From Duganella callida (GTDB lineage: Bacteria > Pseudomonadota > Gammaproteobacteria > Burkholderiales > Burkholderiaceae_D): DNA of 64,000 nt. The position numbers were made by a program, and so were the translations under genes. The stretch covers positions 62,001-126,000 of the forward strand of contig NZ_SPVG01000146.1 of NCBI RefSeq assembly GCF_004614165.1. The letters are read 5' to 3'. Below the pieces are notes generated by a model, which ran no database searches, was not told where the DNA came from, and saw only the letters and a list, made by a program, of their open reading frames with translations. Below are positions 26,911 through 36,134 of the stretch, piece by piece. Numbering within the stretch: the stretch's first letter is position 1; the number at the start of each line of letters is the position of its first letter.

Positions 26911-27749
26911 TCACGGCTTGCCGATATGCTGGTCGAGGAACTTTTCCACCCGGCCCCAGAAATCGAAGCGGTTTTTTGGCAGCGCCCAGCCGTGGCCTTC
27001 CTCCGGATATTCATCCACTCGACGTCCGGGTTGTGGGCTTTGACCGCCTCGTAGAACTTGAGGCCGTGATTGCGCGGGACGCGCACATCGGCGCCGCCAT
27101 AGGCCATCAGCAGCGGACGGCGGATGAGCGCGGCCTGCAACAGCGGCGAGGTGGCACGCAACTGCTCGGCATCCTTGACCGGGTCGCCGATCAGCGCCGG
27201 CATGCCGTACTGTTTCTACTCGTCGGACAGGTCGGAACGGTAGAACCAGCCGCCGTCGTACATCAGTTTGATGTTGGTGACGCCGGCCCGACGCCACCAG
27301 CACCCAGGCGGTTTCCGGCCGCGTCGGCGGGGAGGGATCGAACCAGACCGCACCTTCCGCATCGCCGCGGATGCGGGCGCCCAGCAGGCGCTGTTTGCTG
27401 ATGATCAGCTGGCATCGGTGTCCTGCGCGCCGGCCTGCTCCAGCATATAGGTGGGCCGGGGCAGCGGCTCGCGGTTGTCGTCCGGGCTGCGGAAGAATTC
27501 GTTGCGGCGCAGGGCCAATTGGCGGAAGTGCTTGCCGTCGCGATCGACCGCATACAGGCCGGGCACAAAGCGGACGTCGCGCCGGCCGGCCGTCTTGTCC
27601 ACCGTGCCGAACAGCAGGCGCTCGTTGTTGACCCATTGCGCCTGGCCGCTATCGGTGTCGTTGAACCGCGCCACCATCCTGGCGCTGAGGTCGTTCAAGT
27701 CCACCACCGCCAGCAGCACGGCCGCCAGCAGGCGGCGAGCGGAAATCAA
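26911..27749 (-). pseudogene. S9 peptidase pseudogene (fourth tandem copy, deleted and frameshifted)
   Basis: Remnant of a prolyl oligopeptidase-family gene, last of the tandem array. A TTG-initiated start (27749) overlaps the stop of the upstream S9 gene and encodes a signal-peptide start (ISARRLLAAVLLA). This is fused directly to VVDLNDLSARM, so about 45 residues are deleted. A second deletion joins WVLVAS to GVTNIKLMYDGGWF, removing the catalytic Ser region. TAG at 27216-27218 replaces a Trp codon (LSDE-stop-KQYGMPALIGDP). A frameshift near 27015 separates VEWM from YPEEGHGWALPKN. The C-terminal FLDQHIGKP matches the intact copies. It cannot be functional. Confidence 0.88.
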
Positions 27750-29755
27750 TGGGTTGCTCCTATGTGCAGATCGAGGAATCGCTCGACGCGGGTCCAGAAA
27801 TCGATGCGGTTCTGCGGCAGGCGCCAGCCGTGGCCTTCTTTCGGATACACGATCCATTCGACGTTCGGGTTGCCGGCCTTGACGGCGGCCAGGAATTTCT
27901 CGCCGTGATACAGCGGCACGCGCTGGTCGTCGCCGCCATAGGCCAGCAGCAGCGGCTGCTTGATGCGGGCGGCCTGCGCCAGCGGCGAGGTGGCCTCCAG
28001 CTGCGCGGCGTCGCGCTCCAGGTCGCCGATCAGTACCGGCATGCCGTAGGTTTTCCAGTGGTCGCTGAGGTCGGATTCGGCGCTCCAGCTGCCGGTGTAC
28101 ATCAGCTTGATGTCGGTGACGCCGGCCCAGTCAACCCCGCATTTGTACAGGTCGGGATCGTTGACCAGCCCCATCAGCGTGGCATAGCCGCCATAGCTGG
28201 CGCCGGCGATGCAGATGCGCCGGCGGTCGGCATAGCCCCGGGCGGCGGCCCAGCGCGCGCCGTCGGCGATGTCGTCCTGCATCTTCAGGCCCCATTGTTT
28301 CCAGCCGGCCTGGAAGTGCTGCCAGCCGTAGCCGGTGCTGCCGCGGTAGGCCGGCTCGATCACCAGGTAGCCGCGCGAGGCGAGGAACTGGGCGTCGGCG
28401 CTCCAGCCCCAGTCGCTGCCGTGCACATACGGACCGCCGTGCACCAGCATGACCAGCGGCAGGTTCTGTTTGCCGGCGCCGCGCGGCCAGGTGATCAGGG
28501 CCGGAATGCGCATGCCGTCGCGCGCCGGGTAGCGCACCAGCTCCTGGCGGCCCATCTGCGCCGGGTCGATGGCCTCGCGGGTGGCGCCCACCTTGATCAG
28601 TTTGCCCGTTTCCGTGTTGTAGACCAGGTAGACCGTCGGCTGCACGTCGGAGTAGCTGGCCACCAGCACCCACGGCGTCTGCGGCCGCCGCGGCAGGACG
28701 ATGACGTTGGCCAGCCCCGGCAGCAGGGCATCGACCTTGGCCTGCAGCGCCTTGCCCTCGGCATCCAGCCAGGCCACGCCCGCGACGTCGGCGCTGTAGG
28801 CGATCCCGGCCAGCTTGTTGTCGCGCACGATAAGGTTGGCGCTGGGGGCGCTGGTCATGTCCGGCAGATAGTCGTAGTCGTCCAGGCCGACCAGCGCATC
28901 GGCCGCCAGCTGCCGTCTGGCCAGATCGTAGCGGTAGAGCGCGCTTTTGTCGCCGTTGGCGCGCGCCGCCACATACAGTGCGCCGTCGGGACCGAAGCCG
29001 ACCGGGCTGAAGGTGTGGCCGATGTAGGGCTCGCTCTCGAGCAGCTGGTGCCAGCTGTCGCCCTCGCGCACATACACCCTATGCCTTTTGCCGAGGTCGT
29101 TGATGGCCAGGCGCGGTTCGCCTTGCTGATCGAGCAGCCAGCCGCTGGCCTGGCCTGGACCGCTGAGCGCGGTGGTGCGGCCAGTCACCGTGTTCAGGCG
29201 CAGCAGCGTGACATTGGTCACTTCGCTGTAGTTGGCGTTGTACTGCGGCTTGACCACGTAGACGTCGTCGCTGTCCTGGCGGCCCGGCTGGCCGAGCAGG
29301 TAGTGATTCCAGTCCAGCAGTTTCTGCTGCAGGTGGCTGCCGGTCTCGCTGTCGCCACCCTGCTGGAAAATGGTCTTGCTGAGCTGGCGATAGCCGCTGC
29401 CATCGCGGTTGACGGCAAACAGGCCGGGCGCGTGCAGGTCGTCGCTGTAGGTGACGCGGCGGTCGTAGCCATTGAACACCAGCCGGTTGTCGTTGACCCA
29501 TTCGAAATAGGCGACGTCGGCATCGCCGAACATGGCCGCCACTTTGACGCTCATGTCGTTCAGGTCGACCACCGACAGGCGGTCGCGCTCGCCCGGCAGC
29601 GAGACGCGCGCCGCCAGATAGCGGCCACTGGGCGACAGTCTGGGATTGGCAAAGCGGCTGTTCTCGAAGAAGGCCGAGACTGGCGGCAGCGGCGCCGCCG
29701 TGGCCGTGACGGTGGCTGCCAGCAGGGTCGCGGCGAGTATGCGTGCGCGATTCAT
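27746..29755 (-). CDS. Secreted S9 family peptidase (prolyl oligopeptidase type), copy 3
   Basis: A 669-residue exported serine peptidase. A signal peptide at 1-20 (MNRARILAATLLAATVTATA) is followed by a beta-propeller-like region with WVNDNRLVFNG and repeated strand motifs, then an alpha/beta hydrolase domain. The catalytic Ser is residue 520 in IAGASYGGYATLMG; Asp is in YGGDDQRVP and His in PKEGHGWRLP. Members act on peptides or acylated peptides in the periplasm or outside. The start overlaps the stop of the upstream copy as ATGA. The stop overlaps the start of the pseudogene copy as TTGA, so the array was one transcription unit. Confidence 0.9.
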   Translation of the reverse strand: MNRARILAATLLAATVTATAAPLPPVSAFFENSRFANPRLSPSGRYLAARVSLPGERDRLSVVDLNDMSVKVAAMFGDADVAYFEWVNDNRLVFNGYDRRVTYSDDLHAPGLFAVNRDGSGYRQLSKTIFQQGGDSETGSHLQQKLLDWNHYLLGQPGRQDSDDVYVVKPQYNANYSEVTNVTLLRLNTVTGRTTALSGPGQASGWLLDQQGEPRLAINDLGKRHRVYVREGDSWHQLLESEPYIGHTFSPVGFGPDGALYVAARANGDKSALYRYDLARRQLAADALVGLDDYDYLPDMTSAPSANLIVRDNKLAGIAYSADVAGVAWLDAEGKALQAKVDALLPGLANVIVLPRRPQTPWVLVASYSDVQPTVYLVYNTETGKLIKVGATREAIDPAQMGRQELVRYPARDGMRIPALITWPRGAGKQNLPLVMLVHGGPYVHGSDWGWSADAQFLASRGYLVIEPAYRGSTGYGWQHFQAGWKQWGLKMQDDIADGARWAAARGYADRRRICIAGASYGGYATLMGLVNDPDLYKCGVDWAGVTDIKLMYTGSWSAESDLSDHWKTYGMPVLIGDLERDAAQLEATSPLAQAARIKQPLLLAYGGDDQRVPLYHGEKFLAAVKAGNPNVEWIVYPKEGHGWRLPQNRIDFWTRVERFLDLHIGATH

Positions 29756-31743
29756 TGCACCTGTCTGCCGATGTGCTGATCGAGGAACTTTTCCACCCGG
29801 CTCCAGAAATCCACGCGGTTTTGCGGCAGATACCAGCCGTGGCCCTCGTCCGCATAGAACACCCATTCGACCGCCGGATTGTTTTTGCTCACCGCATCTT
29901 TGAACGCGGTGCCGTGCACGATGGGCACCGTGGTGTCGGCGCCGCCGTGGGCCAGCAGCAGCGGCTGCCGGATGCGCGCCGCCTGCTGCAGCGGCGAGGT
30001 GGCCGCCAACTGCGCGGCGTCGGCGCCGATCAGCACCGGAAAGCCGAACTTGTCGAAGGCGCCGCCGGTGGACCAGGTCGACTCGCTGGACCAGTGGCCA
30101 TTTTTCAGGATGTTGAGGTCGGTGACGCCGGCCCAGGCCACGCCGCATTGGTAGAGGTCGGGATCGTTGACCAGTCCCATCAGCGTGGCATAGCCGCCAT
30201 AGCTGGCGCCGGCGATGCAGATGCGTTTGCCGTCGGCGATGCCCTGGGCGATGGCCCAGCGCGCGCCGTCGGCGACGTCGTTCTGCATCTTCAAGCCCCA
30301 TTGCTGCCAGCCGGCGTGGAACAGCGCATAGCCGTAGCCGGTGCTGCCGCGGAATTCCGGTTCCAGCACCGCGTAGCCGCGCGAGGCCAGGAACTGCACT
30401 TCCGCATCCCAGTCCCAGTGCACACCGCGTACCCACGGACCGCCATGCACCAGCACCACCATCGGTAGCTGCTTGCCGCTGCTGGCCTTGGGCGTGGTCA
30501 GGTAGGCCGGAATCTCGAGACCGTCGCGCGCCTTGTAGCGCACCATGGCCTTGTTGGACATCAGCTCGGGCGCGATGGCCGGATGCGACGCGCCCAGCAT
30601 GCTCAGGCTGCGCGTCTCGGTGTTGTACAGCCGGTAGACCGGCGGTTGCAGGTCCGAGCTGGACACCACCACCACGTACGGCACGGCCGGCCGCAGCGGC
30701 GTACTGAGCATGTTGTTGGTGGCCGGCAGCAAGGCATCGACAGCCTGCTGCACCGCCTTCATGTGGGCATCGACCCACCAGGTGCCCTTGGCATCGACCT
30801 CGTAGGTATAGCCCTGCACCTTGTCCTTGTCGTAGACCAGCTCGCCCTGGAAGTCGTAGCCGGGCGTGCTGATGGCGGGTTTGTCGCTGAGCTTGCGATT
30901 GGCGATGTCATAGGTGTACAGCGCGGCGGCCCCCTGCAGGCCGGTGCGCACGAACAGCGTGCCGTCCGGGCCGAAGGCTTCCGGATCGAAGTTGTCCTTG
31001 CTGTTGGGGTAGAGCGCGAAGCTGGCCAGCTGGGCCCAGGGTTGCTGCTCGTTGTCGCGGTGGTAGATGATTTGCCGGTTGTCGCGGTACGCCACGGCGA
31101 TGCGCGGATTGCCCTGACGGTCGACCACCCAATCCATGGTGTCGGCCGGGTGGCCGTAGACCTTGTATTTGCCGGTGACCGAATTCAGCCGCAGCAGGGC
31201 GATCTGGTTCATCCAGCCGGTGCCGGCGTATTCGTACTGGGTTACCAGGATGTCGTCGCTGTCCAGGTTGCCGATGCCGCCGTACATGAAGGTATTCCAT
31301 GGCAGCAGCCGGTTTTCCAGCTTGCCGATCCCGTCATTGATGTTGCTGTCGCGGCGCACCAGCTGGCGCAGGCCGCTGCCGTCGGCGTTGACGGCCCACA
31401 GGCCGGGACCCCAGCGGGTGTCGCCCCGCGGCACGCCCAGGTCGGCGACGTTGAAGGCCAGGCGCTGGTCATTGATCCAGTGATAGCGCGAGACGTCGGC
31501 GTCGTCGAAGGCGGCCACCACCCTGGTCTTGCGGGTGGCGCTGTCGACCACCGCCAGACGCACGCGCCCGGTCTTGCCGGCCACCTTGATGGCCACCTGG
31601 CGGCCGTCCGGCGAGATGCGCGGATCGCTGAAGCTGGCATTGTCGAAGAAGGCGGCGAGCGGCACCGAGGCCGGCGTGGTCTGGGCGCGCGCCGGCACGA
31701 CGGCCAGCGCGGCAAGCACCGTCACTACGGGAAGCAATTTCAT
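29752..31743 (-). CDS. Secreted S9 family peptidase (prolyl oligopeptidase type), copy 2
   Basis: 663 residues: signal peptide (MKLLPVVTVLAALAVVPARA), propeller-like N-domain (SDPRISPDGRQVAIKV, WINDQRLAFN), and catalytic alpha/beta hydrolase domain. The triad looks complete: Ser514 in IAGASYGGYATLMG, Asp in HGGADTTVP, His in ADEGHGWYLP. It shares LVHGGPWVRG and EFRGSTGYGYALFHAGW blocks with the neighbouring copies. Overlaps of four bases (ATGA) at both ends link it to copies 1 and 3. Substrate preference is not predictable; the copies differ mostly in the propeller domain, which filters substrates in this family. Confidence 0.9.
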   Translation of the reverse strand: MKLLPVVTVLAALAVVPARAQTTPASVPLAAFFDNASFSDPRISPDGRQVAIKVAGKTGRVRLAVVDSATRKTRVVAAFDDADVSRYHWINDQRLAFNVADLGVPRGDTRWGPGLWAVNADGSGLRQLVRRDSNINDGIGKLENRLLPWNTFMYGGIGNLDSDDILVTQYEYAGTGWMNQIALLRLNSVTGKYKVYGHPADTMDWVVDRQGNPRIAVAYRDNRQIIYHRDNEQQPWAQLASFALYPNSKDNFDPEAFGPDGTLFVRTGLQGAAALYTYDIANRKLSDKPAISTPGYDFQGELVYDKDKVQGYTYEVDAKGTWWVDAHMKAVQQAVDALLPATNNMLSTPLRPAVPYVVVVSSSDLQPPVYRLYNTETRSLSMLGASHPAIAPELMSNKAMVRYKARDGLEIPAYLTTPKASSGKQLPMVVLVHGGPWVRGVHWDWDAEVQFLASRGYAVLEPEFRGSTGYGYALFHAGWQQWGLKMQNDVADGARWAIAQGIADGKRICIAGASYGGYATLMGLVNDPDLYQCGVAWAGVTDLNILKNGHWSSESTWSTGGAFDKFGFPVLIGADAAQLAATSPLQQAARIRQPLLLAHGGADTTVPIVHGTAFKDAVSKNNPAVEWVFYADEGHGWYLPQNRVDFWSRVEKFLDQHIGRQVQ

Positions 31744-33743
31744 GGCGCGCTACCGATGTTTTTATCCAGGAATTTCTCGACCCGGCTCCACCAGTCGATG
31801 CGGTTTTTCGGCAGTTTCCAGCCGTGCCCCTCGTCTTCGTACTGCACCCATTCGACGTTGGGATTGGTCTGCTTGACGGTCTGGTAGAACCTGCTGCCCT
31901 GCGGCAGCGGCACCACGGTGTCGGCGGTGCCGTAGCCCATCAGCAGCGGCTGCGTGATGCGCGCCGCCTGTTGCTGCGGCGAGGTGGCTTTCAGTTGTTC
32001 CGCATCCTTGTCCTTGTCGGCGACCAGTTGCGGCATGCCGTACTGTTTCCACTCTTCCGCCAGGTCGGAGGTATAGAACCAGTAGCCGTCGCGCCATTGC
32101 TCGAGGTCGGTCTGGCCGGCCCATTCGACGCCGCACTTGTACAGCTCGGGATCGCGGATCAGACCCATCAGGGTGGCATAGCCGCCGTAGGCCGCGCCGG
32201 CGATGCAGATGCGCTTGCTGTCGGCATAGCCCTGGGCGATGGCCCAGCGCGTGCCGTCGGCCAGGTCGTCCTGCATCTTCAGGCCCCACTGCTTCCAGCC
32301 GGCCTTGAAGTGCTTGCTGCCGAAGCCGGTGCTGCCGCGGTATTCCGGCTCCAGCACGGCATAGCCGCGCGAGGCCAGGAACTGCACCGCCGGGTTCCAG
32401 CCCCAGCTGCCGCCGCGCGCGTACGGGCCGTCGTGCACCAGCACCACCATCGGCAGGTTCTTGCCCGGACCTTGCGGCAGGGTCAGCCAGGCGGGAATGT
32501 CGAGGCCGTCGCGCGCCTTGTAGTGCACCAGCTGCTGCTGGGCCATCTGCTCCGGCTTGATCTGCGGCCGCGATGCGCCGACCATGGTCAGCTTCTGCGT
32601 CTCGCTGTTGTACAGCATCAGGCGGCGCGGCGAGATATCGGAAAATGCGGTCACCAGCACCCATGGCGATTCCGGCCTGGCGGGCAGGGTGATCAGGTTC
32701 ACGGTGTTGGGCAGCAGTTCGTCGACCTTGGCCTGCATGGCCTTCATGCCGGGATCGATCCAGGTGGTGCCGATGGCGTCGGTCAGGTGGCGCACGCCCA
32801 GCAGCTTGTTCTGATTCATGATCAGCGCGCCGCGGAAGTCGTAGCCGTCCAGCTTGACCAGCGGCTGGTCGGAGAGCTTGTTGGTGTTGAGGTCGTAGGT
32901 GTACACCGCCGACAGGTCGTTTTTCCAGGCCACCACGTACAGGGTGCCGTCGGGACCGAAGGCCAGCGGACGGAAATTGCCGCCGCGGCCGGTGTACTGT
33001 TCGAAGTCGGTCAGCTTGCGCCAGGCCTTGGTGGCCGGGTCGCGGTAATGGACGCTGATGGTGCCTTGGTCCTTGGTCAGCGTCAGGCGCGGCTCGCCCT
33101 TGGCGTCCAGCATCCACCAGCTGCTGTCGCCGGGACGGTCGACGATGCCGGCGGTGCGGCCGGTGACCGTGTTCAGGCGCACCAGGTCGACGTGATCGAT
33201 CACGCCGTGGCCCCGGTAGTCCTTGTCGACGACGTAGATGTAGTCGGAATCCTGCGCGCCCGGCTGGTTCAGCAGATAGGTATGCCACGGCAGCAGCTCG
33301 CGCTGCAGGCCCATGCTGCCATTGGTGATGAAGGGTTTGCCGTCACGCATGGCCAGCTGGCGGAAGCCGCTGCCGTCGCGGTTGATGGCGTACAGGCCCG
33401 GCGCGTAGCGCATGTCACCGAAGGCCTTGTCCTTTTCGGCGGCCGTGAACACCAGGCGCTGGTCGTTGACCCACTCGTAGACGCCGATATCGGCATCGGA
33501 GAAATTGCCCACCACCTTGATGGCGTTGGTGTTCAGATCCACCACGCCCAACATGTCGCGCTTGCCCTGGCCGCCGAGGCGCACGGCCAGGAATTTGCCG
33601 CTCGGCGACAGCACCGCATCGCTGAAGTCGGGATTGTTGAAGAAGTCGGCAATCGGCGGCGGCAGCAGCGCGGCGCCGGCGGCATGGCCGCAGACTAGCG
33701 CGCCAGCCAGGGCCACGGCACGCAGAAGGGTATGGGTCCGCAT
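31740..33743 (-). CDS. S9 family peptidase homologue lacking the catalytic serine (copy 1, predicted pseudoenzyme)
   Basis: 667 residues with the same layout as copies 2 and 3: signal peptide (MRTHTLLRAVALAGALVCGHA), propeller-like domain, alpha/beta hydrolase domain. The nucleophile motif reads IAGAAYGGYATLMG: residue 518, the Ser position, is Ala (codon GCC at 32190-32192). Asp in YGTADTVVP and His in DEGHGWKLP remain. The frame is otherwise undamaged, so this looks like a maintained, catalytically dead homologue rather than a decaying gene. It is the promoter-proximal gene of the array. I chose ATG 33743; a TTG two codons upstream is possible. Peptide-binding or regulatory roles are speculative. 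Confidence 0.88.
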   Translation of the reverse strand: MRTHTLLRAVALAGALVCGHAAGAALLPPPIADFFNNPDFSDAVLSPSGKFLAVRLGGQGKRDMLGVVDLNTNAIKVVGNFSDADIGVYEWVNDQRLVFTAAEKDKAFGDMRYAPGLYAINRDGSGFRQLAMRDGKPFITNGSMGLQRELLPWHTYLLNQPGAQDSDYIYVVDKDYRGHGVIDHVDLVRLNTVTGRTAGIVDRPGDSSWWMLDAKGEPRLTLTKDQGTISVHYRDPATKAWRKLTDFEQYTGRGGNFRPLAFGPDGTLYVVAWKNDLSAVYTYDLNTNKLSDQPLVKLDGYDFRGALIMNQNKLLGVRHLTDAIGTTWIDPGMKAMQAKVDELLPNTVNLITLPARPESPWVLVTAFSDISPRRLMLYNSETQKLTMVGASRPQIKPEQMAQQQLVHYKARDGLDIPAWLTLPQGPGKNLPMVVLVHDGPYARGGSWGWNPAVQFLASRGYAVLEPEYRGSTGFGSKHFKAGWKQWGLKMQDDLADGTRWAIAQGYADSKRICIAGAAYGGYATLMGLIRDPELYKCGVEWAGQTDLEQWRDGYWFYTSDLAEEWKQYGMPQLVADKDKDAEQLKATSPQQQAARITQPLLMGYGTADTVVPLPQGSRFYQTVKQTNPNVEWVQYEDEGHGWKLPKNRIDWWSRVEKFLDKNIGSAP

Positions 33744-33816
33744 ATGCAAGTTGCGAAATTAGTAACTAGTGCACAATAGCATCAAGTTATCAAATCCGCT
33801 ATGGGCAATTTGTATT

Positions 33817-35865
33817 TTATTGTTCCGGCGCGCGGATGTAATCGACCAGCGCCCCGGTCTGGCGTCCCGGGGCCGGCGTCAGCAGGCTGACCGCGACGAT
33901 GGTCAGCAGTCCGGCCGGCACGCCGAAGATGCCGGCCGAGATGGGCGCGATGTGGAACCACTGCGCGCCGCCGCCGCCCAGGATCGGGTTGGTGTGCAGC
34001 ATGTACCAGGCGCACACCAGGAAGCCCGTCACCATGCCGGCCACCGCGCCATGCCGATTGGCGCGCTTCCAGAACACGCCCAGCACCAGCGCCGGGAACA
34101 GCGTCGAGCCGGCCAGCGAGAAGGCGGCGCCGACCAGCGACAGGATGTCGCCCGGCTTGGTCGAGGCGGCATAGGCGGCGATGAAGGCCACCGCCAGCAG
34201 CAGCAGCTTGGAGATCGTCACCCGCTTTTGCGTCGAGGCGCCGCGGTCCACCAGCTTGTAGTAGACGTCGTGCGACAGCGCGTTGGAGATGGCCAGCAGC
34301 AGGCCGTCGGCGGTGGACAGCGCGGCCGCCAGCCCGCCGGCCGCCACCAGGCCGGAAATCACGTAGGGCAGACCGGCGATTTCCGGCGTGGCCAGCACCA
34401 GCACGTCGGCGTCGATGGTGATTTCGGCCAGCTGCACCACGCCGTCGTGGTTGACGTCGGTGATGCTGAACAGCGGGTTGAGCTTGTCCACATTGGCCCA
34501 GTACGAGACCCAGTTGGGCAGGTGCGCGTAATCGCTGCCGACCAGGGCGCTGTAGATGTCGTATTTGACCAGCACCGCCAGCGCCGGGATGGTCAGGTAG
34601 ATCAGCAGGATGAAGAACAGGGTCCAGAACACCGACACGCGCGTCTCGTGCACCGACGGGGTGGTGTAGGAGCGCATCAGGATGTGCGGCAGCGCGGCCG
34701 TGCCCAGCATCAGGCAGAACACCAGCGCCAGGAAGTTGTTGCGCTTGATGTTGGAGGTGTCGGGGTTGCCCGGATACGGCGTGGCGTGCGGGACGATGGG
34801 CTCGGCCCGTTGCAGGTTCTGCTCGCGCGCCTCGGTCCAGAGGCGCTCGGCTTCCTCGGCATTTTTCGGGTAGGCGATCAGTTCGCGCTCGGCGCTGCGG
34901 ATTTCCAGCAGCGAGGCGTTGCGCGCCTTGACGTTGTCCAGCTTGCGCTGGGCGTCGATGCGGCCCACTTCCCACGAGGCGGGCAGGGTGGCCAGGCGGT
35001 CGGCGTAATCGGCGGCGCGCTGGCGGAAGATGGCGCGCACCTCGGCTTCCTTCGGATCGGCTTGCAATACGTGTTCGCGCGCGCTCAGCTTGGGCAGCAG
35101 TTTGCCGTAGGCGACTTGCGGAATGGGGTTGTCGGAATGCTTGGCCGACAACCACATGGCCGGGATCAGAAAGGCCACCAGGATGATGATGTATTGCGCC
35201 ACCTGGGTCCAGGTGATGGCGCGCATGCCGCCCAGGAAGGAGCACACCAGGATGCTGGCCAGGCCGAGGAAGATGCCGACCGAAAAATCGACACCGGTGA
35301 AGCGCGAGGCGATCAGGCCCACCGCGTAAATCTGCGCCACCACGTAGGTGAAGGAGACGATGATGGTGGCGATCACGGCCAGGATGCGCACCGCGCGGCC
35401 GCCGTTGTCCGAGTCGGCGCCGCCGTAGCGTTCGGCCAGGAAGTCGGGGATGGTGTACTGGCTGAACTTGCGCAGGTAGGGCGCGATCAGCAGCTGCACC
35501 AGGCAGTAGCCGCCGGTCCAGCCCATGATGTAGGCCAGGCCGTCGAAGCCGTGCAGGTAGAGGCCGCCGGCCAGGCTGATGAAGCTGGCCGCCGAGATCC
35601 AGTCGGCGGCGGTGGCCATGCCGTTGAACATGGCCGGCACGCGCCGCCCGGCGACGTAATACTCGAGCACGTTGGAGGTGCGGCTGATGACGCCGATCAG
35701 CGCGTACAGCACGATGGTGGCGAACATGAACAGGTAGCCGATCCAGACACGCGGCATGCCTTCCTGCTCGAGCGCGGCCAGCGCGGCCAGGAAGCCGCCG
35801 AAGCCGATGGTGAACAGGCTGTAGTAATAGCGCAGGCGCTGGAAGTAGGTGCGTTGCGGCTTCAA
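33817..35865 (-). CDS. Sodium:solute symporter family protein (DUF4212-associated)
   Basis: A 682-residue inner-membrane Na+-coupled symporter (SSS family) with about 13 membrane segments. The substrate/sodium site region reads ATAADWISAASFISLAGGLY. A hydrophilic insert of roughly 130 residues, rich in Ala, Glu and Arg (about residues 230-360), separates two groups of helices. Related pairs transport acetate, pyruvate or other small carboxylates, but the substrate here is unknown. It starts with TTG at 35865, overlapping the stop of the small DUF4212 gene (TTGA), which is its usual partner subunit. It is the last gene of a four-gene unit with a two-component system. Confidence 0.88.
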   Translation of the reverse strand: MKPQRTYFQRLRYYYSLFTIGFGGFLAALAALEQEGMPRVWIGYLFMFATIVLYALIGVISRTSNVLEYYVAGRRVPAMFNGMATAADWISAASFISLAGGLYLHGFDGLAYIMGWTGGYCLVQLLIAPYLRKFSQYTIPDFLAERYGGADSDNGGRAVRILAVIATIIVSFTYVVAQIYAVGLIASRFTGVDFSVGIFLGLASILVCSFLGGMRAITWTQVAQYIIILVAFLIPAMWLSAKHSDNPIPQVAYGKLLPKLSAREHVLQADPKEAEVRAIFRQRAADYADRLATLPASWEVGRIDAQRKLDNVKARNASLLEIRSAERELIAYPKNAEEAERLWTEAREQNLQRAEPIVPHATPYPGNPDTSNIKRNNFLALVFCLMLGTAALPHILMRSYTTPSVHETRVSVFWTLFFILLIYLTIPALAVLVKYDIYSALVGSDYAHLPNWVSYWANVDKLNPLFSITDVNHDGVVQLAEITIDADVLVLATPEIAGLPYVISGLVAAGGLAAALSTADGLLLAISNALSHDVYYKLVDRGASTQKRVTISKLLLLAVAFIAAYAASTKPGDILSLVGAAFSLAGSTLFPALVLGVFWKRANRHGAVAGMVTGFLVCAWYMLHTNPILGGGGAQWFHIAPISAGIFGVPAGLLTIVAVSLLTPAPGRQTGALVDYIRAPEQ

Positions 35866-36134
35866 GCGCGGTACTCCCGGTCGAGCTTGCGCATGCGCCA
35901 GGCATAGAAGCCGAGGATGCCGAGATAGACCAGCGACGCGCCCTGCGCCGCCAGATAGAACGAGATCGGCCAGCCGAACAGGCTGAGTCCCGACAGCTCG
36001 CGCGCGAAGTAGGCGGAGCAGAAACCGGTCAGCAGCCAGAGCAGCAGCAACACGGTGGTGAGCTTGCGGGTGCGCTGCCAGTGCCGGGCGCGGGTGAGCG
36101 CGGGACGGGCGGCCGGGGCGGCGGGTTTATCCAT
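35862..36134 (-). CDS. DUF4212 small membrane protein, symporter partner
   Basis: A 90-residue protein with two membrane segments (TVLLLLWLLTGFCSAYFA near 30-47 and ISFYLAAQGASLVYLGILGF near 56-76). The sequence between, with LSGLSLFGWPISFY, matches the DUF4212 small subunit encoded beside SSS symporters. The ATG at 36134 overlaps the end of the histidine kinase gene by eight bases. The stop overlaps the symporter's TTG start, so all four genes of this unit are coupled. Confidence 0.88.
   Translation of the reverse strand: MDKPAAPAARPALTRARHWQRTRKLTTVLLLLWLLTGFCSAYFARELSGLSLFGWPISFYLAAQGASLVYLGILGFYAWRMRKLDREYRA

Noticed and set aside
27749-33698. Long plus-strand frames opposite the S9 peptidases
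   Set aside because: Antisense frames of the tandem peptidases with Val/Gly/Gln-rich composition. They repeat because the peptidase genes are paralogous.
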